Origin: Nitrospiraceae bacterium
GTDB lineage: Bacteria > Nitrospirota > Thermodesulfovibrionia > UBA6902
Assembly: GCA_003599275.1 (NCBI GenBank)
Contig: QZJG01000025.1
Location: 1 to 57,723 of the forward strand
Direction: 5' to 3'
DNA length: 57,723 nucleotides
Position numbers and translations under genes: made by a program. The notes beneath the pieces are model-generated. The model saw only the letters and a list, made by a program, of their open reading frames with translations. It was not told the DNA's origin and ran no database searches. Shown here one piece after another: positions 1 to 8,421 of the stretch (positions are counted from its first letter, which is position 1; each line of letters begins with the position of its first letter).

Positions 1-306
1 ATTATGGGCGGACTGGACAAGGGCAGCGATTTTTCCATCTTGAAAAATCCGGTTGAGCAAAAGGTCAAGGCGCTGGTCCTGATCGGCAAGGCAAAGGACA
101 AGATAGCTGCAGCGCTTGGGGGGACGGCTGAGACGGTAATTGCCGCAGACCTCGATGCTGCTGTTGAGATATCTCTTTCAAAGGCTTCCGCAGGTGATAC
201 GGTATTGTTGTCGCCCGGATGTGCGAGCTTCGACATGTTCCGGGATTTTGAAGACAGGGGAAGTAAATTCAAAGAAGCGGTGAGGAAGATAGCGGCATGT
301 ACTTGA
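1..306 (+). CDS. murD: UDP-N-acetylmuramoylalanine--D-glutamate ligase, C-terminal fragment
   Basis: MurD adds D-glutamate to UDP-MurNAc-L-Ala in the cytoplasmic phase of peptidoglycan synthesis. Only the last ~101 residues are present because the window starts inside the gene. The fragment opens with the IMGGLDKGSDF segment and contains LLSPGCASFDMF, both characteristic of the MurD C-terminal domain. The stop codon overlaps the ftsW start by 10 bases, which indicates translational coupling at this end of the dcw cluster. The upstream part, including the ATP-binding loop, cannot be judged. Confidence 0.93.
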   Translation: MMGGLDKGSDFSILKNPVEQKVKALVLIGKAKDKIAAALGGTAETVIAADLDAAVEISLSKASAGDTVLLSPGCASFDMFRDFEDRGSKFKEAVRKIAACT

Positions 307-1460
307 ATACGAGGAACACAAGGGGCATAGTCATATCGGTATCTATCCTGCTTGGGATCGGTATCTTCATGGTCTACAGCTCGACCGCGCTGATGTCTAC
401 GAAAAAATACGGCAGCGGTTTTCATTACCTTTGGAACCACCTTTTCACCGTGGCAGTCGGGGTCACTGCGATGGTCCTGCTTTCAAGGCTTGATTATCAG
501 AGGTTAAGGCCTCTGGTCAAGGTACTGCTCGCGGTCGGCCTGGTGCTTCTGGCGCTTGTGTTTGTTCCCGGCATCGGCATCTCGGCAAACGGCGCGAGGA
601 GATGGCTCAGGCTGTGGCCCACTACGTTTCAGCCTTCGGAGTTTGTAAAGCTGGTGATGGTCATATTTCTTGCAGATTACATGGACAGGAATATCCACAG
701 GATGAAGGACCTCCGTTACGGCATACTGATACCGATGGCGGTCATGCTCGTCTTCCAGGGGATCATCATAAAGCAGCCTGATTTCGGCGCGGTAATGAGC
801 CTCGGGATACTTACGATGACACTCCTTATACTCGGGGGCGTCAGGATGAGGTACATAGGCGCGATGGCTTTATGCGCCCTGCCGCTTGTATACATCGCCG
901 TTACGTCCTCTTCATACCGGATGAAGAGGGTAATGTGTTTTACCGATCCATGGAAAGACCCGCTCGGCTGCGGCTTTCAGCTTGTGCAGTCTTTTATCGC
1001 CTTCGGCAACGGGGGACTGACCGGGCTCGGCATCGGAGGCAGCAAACAAAAACTCTATTTCCTTCCGGAGGTCCATACCGATTTTATCTTCTCCATGATA
1101 GGTGAAGAAACGGGCCTGATAGGGGCGGTCATAGTGGTGGCCCTTTTCCTCTGGCTTTTTATAATGGGTTTAAAGGTCGCGGGCCGGGCAAAGGACCCCT
1201 TCAGTTATTTTCTTACGGTCGGTTTAACTATGATGATAGGCGTCCAGGTCATCATCAATTTTGCGGTCACGACCGGGCTGATGCCCACAAAGGGCCTGCC
1301 GCTGCCTTTTATAAGCTACGGCGGCTCAGCGCTTCTTATGAACCTGGCCGCGGTCGGAATACTGATCAGCATTTCAAGAAACAATGAGAGCAGGATTATG
1401 GAAAACAGGTCATATGACGGCGGTTTTTCGCTCCGTAGTCCTTATATGAGAGGGAATTGA
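297..1460 (+). CDS. ftsW: Peptidoglycan glycosyltransferase / lipid II polymerase FtsW
   Basis: This is a SEDS-family polytopic membrane protein that polymerises glycan strands at the division septum with a class B PBP partner. The 387-aa length is normal and about ten hydrophobic segments are visible. The family signature PFISYGGSALLMN is near the C-terminus (about residues 338-350), and the internal motif with SANGARRWLRL and FQPSEFVKL is intact. The start ATG at 297 lies inside the murD end, and the stop overlaps the murG ATG as ATGA. The position between murD and murG is the classical dcw order and supports ftsW rather than rodA. Confidence 0.95.
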   Translation: MYLNTRNTRGIVISVSILLGIGIFMVYSSTALMSTKKYGSGFHYLWNHLFTVAVGVTAMVLLSRLDYQRLRPLVKVLLAVGLVLLALVFVPGIGISANGARRWLRLWPTTFQPSEFVKLVMVIFLADYMDRNIHRMKDLRYGILIPMAVMLVFQGIIIKQPDFGAVMSLGILTMTLLILGGVRMRYIGAMALCALPLVYIAVTSSSYRMKRVMCFTDPWKDPLGCGFQLVQSFIAFGNGGLTGLGIGGSKQKLYFLPEVHTDFIFSMIGEETGLIGAVIVVALFLWLFIMGLKVAGRAKDPFSYFLTVGLTMMIGVQVIINFAVTTGLMPTKGLPLPFISYGGSALLMNLAAVGILISISRNNESRIMENRSYDGGFSLRSPYMRGN

Positions 1461-2596
1461 TGAACATAGTTATTGCAGGAGGCGGCACAGGAGGACATGT
1501 CTTTCCGGCGGTCGCCATAGCAAATGAGATTAAAAAGGCGATTGCCGGCGCCACGGTCACTTTTGTCGGCACGGCAAGAGGGATAGAGTCAAGGGTAATT
1601 CCCAAGGAAGGATATGATCTGAGATTTATAAGGTCCGAGGGGATAGTCGGCAAAAATATCTTCAGCACCATTAAATCGGCCCTGAAGATACCTCTTTCAT
1701 TAATGGATTCCCGCAGGCTGTTGAAAGAGCTGCAGCCCGATCTGGTATTCGGCGTCGGGGGCTACAGTTCAGGGCCTGTCCTGCTTTGCGCCTCATTGAT
1801 GGGCATTCCCACAATGATACATGAGCAGAACACGCTACCCGGCCTTGCCAATAAGGTGCTGGGCAGGTTCGTCGATACCATAGCTGTGACTTACCATGAG
1901 AGCATAAATTTCTTCCCGGAGGACAGGACGTATCTCACAGGCAACCCTGTAAGGGCCGAGATATTGAGCGGCGACAGGGAAAGGGGCCGCAGGATATTCA
2001 GTCTCGACAAAGATCTTTTTACCATATTTGTATTCGGGGGCAGCCGGGGCGCAAGCAATATCAACAAGGCGGTCAGCGAGTCCCTCGCGTATCTGGAGCC
2101 TCTCAGGGACAGGGTGCAGTTCCTGCACCAGACAGGAGACAGGGACCTCGATGCGGTGAGGGAGGCATACCGTTACCGGGATTTTAAAGGCACCGTTATT
2201 CCCTTTACGTACGATATGGCCGACGCATATGCGGTCGCCGACCTGGTCATATCCAGGGCGGGCGCAACCACTCTCGCGGAGCTGACTGCCTGCGGGAAGG
2301 CGGCCATACTTATTCCTTACCCGTTTGCAGCGGCGAACCATCAGGAAATCAACGCGAGAAAACTCTGGGACATCGGGGCCGCGCATATGATCCTTGACAG
2401 GGACGTAAACGCCAAGACCCTTGCCGACATGGTCAAATTTCTCATAGAGGACCCGGACGCCATAGGACAGATGGAGCGCATAAGCAAGTCCGTCGGGAAT
2501 CCCGATGCGACGAGGAGGATAATCGAACTCATGATGGGGCTGCTTAAAAAAAAATTGCAAACCGTAAATTGTAAATTGCAACTACAGATGAAATAA
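1460..2596 (+). CDS. murG: UDP-GlcNAc--MurNAc-(pentapeptide) pyrophosphoryl-undecaprenol GlcNAc transferase MurG
   Basis: MurG converts lipid I to lipid II at the inner face of the membrane. The N-terminal donor/acceptor loop GGGTGGHVFPA, a GVGGYSSGP loop, and the C-terminal SRAGATTLAEL and PYPFAAANHQ segments identify GT28 MurG. I take the ATG at 1460, which overlaps the ftsW stop (ATGA); a TTG three bases upstream is also in frame. The last ~13 residues (from about KLQTVNCKL) are encoded by an AT-rich direct repeat rather than MurG-like sequence. This suggests that repeat DNA extended the C-terminus. A dispersed hairpin repeat follows immediately. Confidence 0.95.
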   Translation: MNIVIAGGGTGGHVFPAVAIANEIKKAIAGATVTFVGTARGIESRVIPKEGYDLRFIRSEGIVGKNIFSTIKSALKIPLSLMDSRRLLKELQPDLVFGVGGYSSGPVLLCASLMGIPTMIHEQNTLPGLANKVLGRFVDTIAVTYHESINFFPEDRTYLTGNPVRAEILSGDRERGRRIFSLDKDLFTIFVFGGSRGASNINKAVSESLAYLEPLRDRVQFLHQTGDRDLDAVREAYRYRDFKGTVIPFTYDMADAYAVADLVISRAGATTLAELTACGKAAILIPYPFAAANHQEINARKLWDIGAAHMILDRDVNAKTLADMVKFLIEDPDAIGQMERISKSVGNPDATRRIIELMMGLLKKKLQTVNCKLQLQMK

Positions 2597-2601
2597 TGAA
2601 A

Positions 2602-2674
2602 TGTCATTGCGAGGAGCGGAGCGACGAAGCAATCACGAAAATTAGAGATTGCTTCGCTATTGCTCGCAATGACA
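2602..2674. repeat. Dispersed hairpin repeat, copy 1 (TCATTGCGAGG...CGCAATGA family)
   Basis: The arms TGTCATTGCG and CGCAATGACA enclose a second inverted pair, GAAGCAATC and GATTGCTTC. The same layout recurs at 5042-5137 and 30351-30425. It lies between murG and murC and supplies an in-frame TTG/ATG upstream of the likely murC start. It encodes nothing visible and looks like a MITE- or REP-like element. Confidence 0.85.
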
Positions 2675-2695
2675 ACAAATGAAAGTATAAACACT

Positions 2696-4111
2696 ATGTA
2701 CAAGAGATTTGAGAAAGTCCATTTTACCGGTATCGGGGGGGTCGGCATGAGCGGTATAGCCGAAGTCCTCAAGAACCTTGGTTATGAAGTATCGGGTTCC
2801 GACCTGAAAGAGTCGGAGACCACCCTGAGACTGAGAGGTTTGGGCATCAACACAACCATAGGACACAGGACGGAGAATATCGGCAATGCCGACGTCGTGG
2901 TCATCTCTTCCGCGGTTTCCTCTGACAATCCGGAGGTTGAGGCGGCGCGGAGGTCGTCCATTCCTGTTATACCGAGGGCCGAGATGCTTGCAGAGCTTGC
3001 AAGGCTGAAATACGGCGTGCTCGTGGCGGGCGCTCACGGCAAAACCACGACAACGTCGCTTGTATCGAGCGTCCTCGCCGAAGGCGGGTTCGATCCGACC
3101 GTAGTAATCGGGGGGAAATTAAAGGGCCTCGGAAGCAACGCAAGACTTGGCCAGGGGGAGTTCCTTGTGGCTGAAGCGGATGAGAGCGACGGTTCATTTC
3201 TCAAGCTCTCTCCGACTATCGCGGTTGTGACCAATATCGACAGGGAGCATATGGATTTCTTCAAGAACATCGATGACATAAAAAATGCCTTCCTTTCTTT
3301 TATCAACAAAGTGCCGTTTTACGGCCTCTCCATATTGTGCGGCGATAATGAATACATCAAGGAGCTTTTGCCGAAGGTACAGAGGAGATTCATTACATAC
3401 GGCCTGGGCGCCGACATGGACCTGACCGCCAAAAACATCAGGACGGAAGATTACAGGTCTGTGTTCGAGGCGGTTTTGAACGGGAAATCTCTCGGAGTTT
3501 TCGGGGTCCCGCTGATCGGTCTTCACAATGTGAGCAACTGTCTTGCCGCCATTGCCGTTGCGAATGAACTGAAGATGAGCATAGAGGGCATTCGCAAGGC
3601 GCTGCATGACTTCAGCGGCGTGCAGAGGCGCTTTGAGATGAAAGGGGAGATCGCCGGTATTAAGGTCATCGACGATTACGGACATCATCCTTCCGAGATC
3701 AATGCCACCCTGAGGGCCGCGAAAGAGGCGTTGATACAGAGCCATGGGTCTAAACTCCAGGCTGTCAGGGGCAGGCTTGTCGTCCTCTTTCAGCCTCACA
3801 GGTATTCGAGGACGCGGGACCTCATGGCTGATTTTACCCACTCCTTTGCCGATGCCGACAAGGTGGTGCTGATGGACATTTATCCCGCGGGGGAAAAACC
3901 GATAAGCGGTATCGATTCCGGGATATTGTTCAGGAGGATAAAGGACACCGGCAGGGACATCGAGTATATAAAGGACAGAGATGAGATATCAGGTTATCTT
4001 GCTCGTGAGTTGAGAGAAGGCGATACGCTCCTTACTCTCGGCGCGGGAGACGTGTGGAAGCTGGGCGAAGAATTTTTAAAATTAAAAATCGAGGGAATGC
4101 TGATTGGTTGA
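2696..4111 (+). CDS. murC: UDP-N-acetylmuramate--L-alanine ligase
   Basis: MurC adds L-alanine to UDP-MurNAc, the first amino acid of the stem peptide. The N-terminal HFTGIGGVGMSGIAE binding loop, the ATP loop GAHGKTTTT (about residue 111) and the C-terminal LFQPHRYSRT segment define the Mur ligase. I chose the ATG at 2696 (MYKRFEKVHF) because MurC homologues begin there. The frame is open upstream to 2660, but those codons come from the hairpin repeat. A GAAAG about 10 bases upstream is a weak ribosome site. The end overlaps the murB start by 8 bases. Confidence 0.95.
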   Translation: MYKRFEKVHFTGIGGVGMSGIAEVLKNLGYEVSGSDLKESETTLRLRGLGINTTIGHRTENIGNADVVVISSAVSSDNPEVEAARRSSIPVIPRAEMLAELARLKYGVLVAGAHGKTTTTSLVSSVLAEGGFDPTVVIGGKLKGLGSNARLGQGEFLVAEADESDGSFLKLSPTIAVVTNIDREHMDFFKNIDDIKNAFLSFINKVPFYGLSILCGDNEYIKELLPKVQRRFITYGLGADMDLTAKNIRTEDYRSVFEAVLNGKSLGVFGVPLIGLHNVSNCLAAIAVANELKMSIEGIRKALHDFSGVQRRFEMKGEIAGIKVIDDYGHHPSEINATLRAAKEALIQSHGSKLQAVRGRLVVLFQPHRYSRTRDLMADFTHSFADADKVVLMDIYPAGEKPISGIDSGILFRRIKDTGRDIEYIKDRDEISGYLARELREGDTLLTLGAGDVWKLGEEFLKLKIEGMLIG

Positions 4112-5030
4112 TTACAAACTGAAAGAGATATTCGACAAGGGGCTTTTCAGGGGCGTGATAAAATTTGATGAGCCCATGGCGGCGCATACTTCCCTGAGGC
4201 TTGGCGGGCCCGCGGAGGTCATGGTGTTTCCTGAAGACCTTGCGTCCCTGCAAAATGTTCTTCATGCTGCAACCGGGGAAAAAATACCGGTGTTTGTGTT
4301 TGGAGCAGGCACGAACCTCCTTGTGACTGACACAGGGATAGAAGGCGTCGTAATATCTTTGAGAGATTTCCGTGATGTGGGATTCACAGGAGAAACAGAC
4401 GGCAGCAGTGTTGTCATACATGCGGGCGCGGGGACGCCTCTTGCGGGCATTCTGCATTTTGCCCAAAAAAACGGGTGCTCCGGAATCGAGGCGCTTGCCG
4501 GGATACCGGGATATCTTGGCGGCGCTGTTTATATGAACGCGGGCTCGTTCGGAGTGGAAATGAAAGACGTGCTCGTTTCTGTTACGGTAATGAACGGCAG
4601 CGGAGAGGTTTCCATGCTCGGCAGGGACAAAATGGACTTCTCTTACAGGCAGTCGAATTTGCCTGAAGGTCCGGTAATACTCAGCGCCGATATTGCACTT
4701 GGAAGGGACAAGCCTGAAGAGATCGCGGGACGCATGAAGGAATTTCTGCAAAGGAAGAAAAATACCCAGCCGCTTGGGGAGCCTTCCGCCGGGTGCGTCT
4801 TTAAAAACCCTGAAGGGGACGCGGCCGGAAGGCTGATAGAGGCAGCCGGATGCAAGGGCATGAGGACCGGTGATGTCGAGGTGAGCTCAGTGCATGCAAA
4901 TTATTTTATTAACAAAGGCAGGGCGAAGTGTGCGGATTTTATCGGGCTTATGGAAGCAGTAAAGGAAAGAGTGAGGGAGCAGAGCGGGATCATTCTTGAG
5001 CCGGAGATAACGATTGTGGGAAAGAAGTGA
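4104..5030 (+). CDS. murB: UDP-N-acetylenolpyruvoylglucosamine reductase
   Basis: MurB is an FAD-dependent enzyme that reduces UDP-GlcNAc-enolpyruvate to UDP-MurNAc. The FAD-binding segments GAGTNLLV and the run around ALAGIPGYLGGAVYMNAG are clear, and YRQSNLP and EPEITIVG close the fold. The catalytic-loop motif reads SAGCVFKNP, with Cys where many homologues have Ser; this variant is probably functional. The start is TTG at 4104, overlapping the murC stop, with GAGGGA seven bases upstream. A second dispersed hairpin separates it from ddl. Confidence 0.94.
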   Translation: MVDYKLKEIFDKGLFRGVIKFDEPMAAHTSLRLGGPAEVMVFPEDLASLQNVLHAATGEKIPVFVFGAGTNLLVTDTGIEGVVISLRDFRDVGFTGETDGSSVVIHAGAGTPLAGILHFAQKNGCSGIEALAGIPGYLGGAVYMNAGSFGVEMKDVLVSVTVMNGSGEVSMLGRDKMDFSYRQSNLPEGPVILSADIALGRDKPEEIAGRMKEFLQRKKNTQPLGEPSAGCVFKNPEGDAAGRLIEAAGCKGMRTGDVEVSSVHANYFINKGRAKCADFIGLMEAVKERVREQSGIILEPEITIVGKK

Positions 5031-5041
5031 TGTTGTGAGTA

Positions 5042-5137
5042 TGTCATTGCGAGGGACAAGGTCCCGAAGCAATCTCATGAAGAGCTGATAGTTGACTGAT
5101 CGCTAAAAGAAGATTGCTTCGCTTTGCTCGCAATGAC
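5042..5137. repeat. Dispersed hairpin repeat, copy 2
   Basis: It has the same outer arms (GTCATTGCGAGG and CTCGCAATGAC) and inner GAAGCAATCT/AGATTGCTTC arms as the copies at 2602 and 30351, with a longer unrelated loop. It occupies the whole murB-ddl gap. Confidence 0.85.
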
Positions 5138-5173
5138 GATTAAAATTGCAATTAAGGCAAATGGAGAGAATCA

Positions 5174-6121
5174 ATGACTAAAAAACCAGTTACAACTAAA
5201 AGAATAGGCGTTCTGATGGGAGGGGAGTCCTCTGAGAGGGACATCTCCATCAGGAGCGGTCTTGCGATTTATCAGGGACTGCAGGAGCTGGGTTATAACG
5301 CGGCGCCAATTGACATAAGCAAAGATGTCGTAACAGTCCTGAGGAAGGAAAAGATCAAATTTGCATTTCTTGCCCTGCATGGAGGCATCGGGGAAAACGG
5401 CGCGATACAGGGGATGCTCGAAGTCCTGGGAACGCCTTATACGGGTTCCGGCATATTGGCTTCAGCCCTTGCCATGGACAAGGAGGTCTCAAAAAAGATA
5501 TTTACATATCACGGATTGCCGGTGGCGCCGTTTGTAGTCATGGAAAAAGGTAAATGGAAAAAGGAAAAAAATCTTCCATCTTCCGTCTCCCATCTTCCAT
5601 TCACTCTGCCGTGGGTCGTCAAGCCTGTTGCCGAGGGTTCGAGCATCGGCGTCAGCATCGTCAAAGAAGAAAAAGATCTGAGCTTATCTGTCGAGAAGGC
5701 ATTTTCTTTCGACCGGAGGGTCATGGTTGAAAAATTCATTCCGGGCAAAGAGGTGCATATCGGAATACTCGGGCACAGGGTCCTCGGAGGCGTGGAGGTG
5801 AGGCCTTCACTGGAATTCTACAACTACGAGGCAAAATACACCTCCGGACTGACTGATTATATAGTGCCGCCGGAGATTGACGAAGCGACATATGAAAAGG
5901 CCAAAGACATTGCATTGAAGGCCCACGAGGCGCTGGGATGTTCAGGGGCGAGCAGGGTGGACCTGAGGATAGATGAACAGGGAAACGTCCCTAATGTCCT
6001 TGAGGTCAATACACTGCCGGGGATGACCACGACGAGTCTTCTTCCCAAGATAGCAAAGTCCGCCGGCTTGAGTTTTAACGACCTTATAGAGGAGATAATC
6101 AGGCTTGCGCTCAAAGAATAA
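5174..6121 (+). CDS. ddl: D-alanine--D-alanine ligase
   Basis: Ddl is an ATP-grasp enzyme joining two D-alanines for the muramyl pentapeptide. The N-terminal [14 protein letters not shown], the [14 protein letters not shown] segment, [16 protein letters not shown] and the Mg-binding end [16 protein letters not shown] are all present, at 315 aa. Between VVMEKGK and PWVVKP there is an unusual stretch of about 18 residues ([18 protein letters not shown]). It is encoded by a direct repeat of the ATCTTCCAT type, as though a dispersed repeat had inserted in frame. The ribosome site GGAGAG precedes the ATG. The end overlaps ftsQ by 17 bases. Confidence 0.95.
   Translation: MTKKPVTTKRIGVLMGGESSERDISIRSGLAIYQGLQELGYNAAPIDISKDVVTVLRKEKIKFAFLALHGGIGENGAIQGMLEVLGTPYTGSGILASALAMDKEVSKKIFTYHGLPVAPFVVMEKGKWKKEKNLPSSVSHLPFTLPWVVKPVAEGSSIGVSIVKEEKDLSLSVEKAFSFDRRVMVEKFIPGKEVHIGILGHRVLGGVEVRPSLEFYNYEAKYTSGLTDYIVPPEIDEATYEKAKDIALKAHEALGCSGASRVDLRIDEQGNVPNVLEVNTLPGMTTTSLLPKIAKSAGLSFNDLIEEIIRLALKE
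5549..5610 (+). repeat. Simple direct repeat (ATCTTCCAT type) inside ddl
   Basis: ATCTTCCATCTTCC is followed by related GTCTCCCATCTTCCAT units after an A-rich GGAAAAAGG run. It keeps the ddl frame and encodes a Lys/Ser/Pro-rich insertion in a loop just ahead of the ATP-binding lysine region. Confidence 0.6.
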
Positions 6122-6908
6122 CAAACGCAAAACGGTATCGCGGCGTCAGGGGAGATTTGCGGTCTTCTTCAAGAGGACGTTCATGGTCCTGTCGATTATT
6201 GTCTCGTCTGCTGCCGTGGTGACGGGCGCATATCTTCTGGCGCAGGCTTTTTATGTAAGGGACATCCAGGTCTCAGGCAATAATCATCTCGACAAAAGGG
6301 ACATCGAAGATATCCTGGACATCCGCAGGGAGCCGCTCCTGGACCTGGACCTCAAGACCCTTGATGCAAAGCTCAGGAGCAATGCGTGGATCAAAAAGGC
6401 GTCACTGAGATGGCAGCTCCCAGGCACCCTTGTGATCAATATTGAAGAGTCTGCTCCGAAGGCGCTGCTGAGTTTCGGGACGGGGACATTCCTTGTTAAT
6501 GAGGACGGCAATATAATGGAGAGGCTGCAGGATGCGGCCACGCCGTTTCTGCCGGTAATAAAGGGGATAGACCCCGCGTATAAAAAAAACATATCGGAAG
6601 CGATGAAGCTGGTGGATGCACTGAGCGCAAAGAATATCCTTGCCGACAGGCAGTCCGTGGAGATAGGGCTTGAATCATACGGCCTTTTTGTTAATATAGA
6701 CGGTGAGTTTATCATGGTCGGTTACGGGAGATACCCGGAAAAATTTGACAGGTGGATGGAGCTTGAGCCTGAACTGAGAAAGAGAGGGGTCCCGATTCAG
6801 TATGTGGACCTGAGGTTCAAGGATTCCGTTGTAGTGAAACCCGTAAAACCTGAAAAGGAAAAAGTCGGGGACAAAAAAAACAAAAAGAAGGAGAAGAAGA
6901 TTTCCTGA
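6105..6908 (+). CDS. ftsQ: Cell division protein FtsQ (POTRA domain)
   Basis: FtsQ is a bitopic inner-membrane divisome scaffold linking FtsB/L to the septal machinery. It has a basic cytoplasmic N-terminus, one membrane segment (about residues 27-49), a POTRA domain starting at [22 protein letters not shown], and an FtsQ beta domain ending in [14 protein letters not shown] highly charged Lys/Glu tail follows. The start is TTG at 6105 inside the ddl end, with GGAG twelve bases upstream. The ddl-ftsQ-ftsA order fixes the identity. Confidence 0.9.
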   Translation: MRSKNNKRKTVSRRQGRFAVFFKRTFMVLSIIVSSAAVVTGAYLLAQAFYVRDIQVSGNNHLDKRDIEDILDIRREPLLDLDLKTLDAKLRSNAWIKKASLRWQLPGTLVINIEESAPKALLSFGTGTFLVNEDGNIMERLQDAATPFLPVIKGIDPAYKKNISEAMKLVDALSAKNILADRQSVEIGLESYGLFVNIDGEFIMVGYGRYPEKFDRWMELEPELRKRGVPIQYVDLRFKDSVVVKPVKPEKEKVGDKKNKKKEKKIS

Positions 6909-6921
6909 TTTCGGAGCAATT

Positions 6922-8193
6922 ATGCACTTTGGATTCATAAAAAACGTAGCGTCTAAAGACAGCAGGATCGTGGCAGGACTTGACGTTGGCTCGTCAAAGG
7001 TGTGCGCCCTGGTCGGTGAGGTCCCGTTGTCCGGTAGACGCGGCAATGAAAAGGCAAATGCCGGCATAAATATTATAGGTCTCGGCACGTCCCAGTCAAA
7101 GGGTATAAAAAAGGGAGTTGTCATCAACATAGAGCAGACCGTAGAGTCGATCAGGGAAGCGGTGGAAAAGGCCGGTGAGATGGCCTCTGTAGATATCAGG
7201 ACTGTCAACATCGGAGTTACCGGAGGGCATATAAGCTGCATACCGAGCCACGGTGTAATAGCGGTCAAGGAAAAAGAGATAGGGATGAAGGAAGTCGATA
7301 TGGCCATTGAAGCTGCAAAGGCAGTGGCGATCCCTTTTGACAGGGAGATACTCCATGTAGTCCCGTCCGAGTTTATCGTAAACGGGCAGGGCGGGATAAC
7401 GGACCCCAGGGGGATGGTAGGCGTAAGGCTCGAGGTGAAAGTCAATATTATTACGGGCGCTGCGTCTTCAATACAGAACCTGATCAAGTGCTGTCAGAAG
7501 GCCGGGCTTGAAGTCACTGACGTTGTGTTCCAGCCCCTTGCGGCTGCGGACGCTGTGCTTACTCATGATGAAAAGGACCTCGGGGTCGCCCTTGTCGATA
7601 TCGGCGGAGGCACAACGGATATCGCTGTTTTCCAGGAAGGGCAGATGTCCCATTTTTCGGTGCTGGCGGTAGGGGGCGGCAATTTTACCAATGATGTTGC
7701 AATAGGATTGAGGCTCCCTTTTCAGGAAGCCGAGCAGTTGAAAAAAGAATACGGCTGCACGATGCTTTCCCTGATTAATACCGGAGAAGAGATGAAAATC
7801 GGACATGCCGGGGGCAAAACAGGCAAAGATATGCCGAGAACACATCTCGTTGAAATACTTCAGCCCCGCGCCGAGGAATTGTTCAAACTGATAAAAGAGG
7901 AAATTACGGGCAAGGGGTATCACAGGCTGATAAACTCCGGCGTGGTCCTTACAGGAGGGGCCGTGCTGATGGAGGGGATGGACATAATGGCGGAAAACGT
8001 GCTTGAGCTTCCTGTAAGGACCGGACATCCGGCGGGCGTCACGGGCATTCAGGATATCGGCAGTCCGGCATATGCGGCAGGCATTGGATTGGCGCTCAGG
8101 GAAGCTGATGCGTTTGCGGAAGAAGAGAGGGCAAACGGCGAAAGTTTGATTCATGGAATAAAATCGAAAGTGAGCGGATGGTTCAGATCATAG
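6922..8193 (+). CDS. ftsA: Cell division protein FtsA (actin-like)
   Basis: FtsA is an actin-fold ATPase that tethers FtsZ filaments to the membrane. The phosphate-1 loop AGLDVGSSKVCALVGE, the SHUL/1C region with VTGGHISC, the phosphate-2 loop LVDIGGGTTDIAVF and the adenosine motif VVLTGGAVLMEG are visible. The C-terminus KSKVSGWFRS is a plausible amphipathic membrane-targeting helix. The start ATG at 6922 is 13 bases after ftsQ. Confidence 0.95.
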   Translation: MHFGFIKNVASKDSRIVAGLDVGSSKVCALVGEVPLSGRRGNEKANAGINIIGLGTSQSKGIKKGVVINIEQTVESIREAVEKAGEMASVDIRTVNIGVTGGHISCIPSHGVIAVKEKEIGMKEVDMAIEAAKAVAIPFDREILHVVPSEFIVNGQGGITDPRGMVGVRLEVKVNIITGAASSIQNLIKCCQKAGLEVTDVVFQPLAAADAVLTHDEKDLGVALVDIGGGTTDIAVFQEGQMSHFSVLAVGGGNFTNDVAIGLRLPFQEAEQLKKEYGCTMLSLINTGEEMKIGHAGGKTGKDMPRTHLVEILQPRAEELFKLIKEEITGKGYHRLINSGVVLTGGAVLMEGMDIMAENVLELPVRTGHPAGVTGIQDIGSPAYAAGIGLALREADAFAEEERANGESLIHGIKSKVSGWFRS

Positions 8194-8211
8194 GTATTGA
8201 TAAATGCAATT

Positions 8212-8360
8212 ATTGAAACCACAGAGACACAGAGACACAGAAAAAGAAGTTGAGAAATTGAGAAGATATGAAGTTGATGACAAATTCTCAGGTTCCCAAC
8301 TTCTCATCTTCGTATCTTTTTATATTTCCTCTGTGCCTCAGTGCCTCTGTGGTTGTTTTT
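8212..8360. repeat. Hairpin repeat with ACCACAGAG / CTCTGTGGT arms
   Basis: The left arm is a run of CACAGAGA units and the right arm (CTCTGTGCCTCAGTGCC, then CTCTGTGG) is its degenerate reverse complement. The inner AGAAGATATGAAGTTG and CAACTTCTCATCTTCG also pair partly. It fills most of the ftsA-ftsZ gap. Related sequence occurs at 33900-33985 (AAAGGCAC type) and a single arm occurs at 45755. Confidence 0.7.
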
Positions 8361-8421
8361 ATTTTGTAAATCAGGAAGAAACAATTTAAATAAAAAATTT
8401 ATTAAAGAAAGGAGAAATGCT

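Noticed and set aside
1835-2581. Long minus-strand ORF opposite murG, and similar long ORFs opposite murC, lnt and gyrB
   Set aside because: They are codon-bias shadows of recognised genes with no family features, low-complexity composition and no ribosome sites.
5534-5610. Frameshift or gene fusion inside ddl
   Set aside because: The frame is continuous and both flanks match Ddl; a repeat insertion explains the odd segment.
8204-8389. Small ORF in the ftsA-ftsZ gap
   Set aside because: It is encoded wholly by the two arms of a hairpin repeat and has no family-like sequence.
8341-8421. Extended ftsZ start upstream of 8422
   Set aside because: The upstream codons come from the CTCTGTGG repeat, and the ATG at 8422 has a good ribosome site and a family-like N-terminus.
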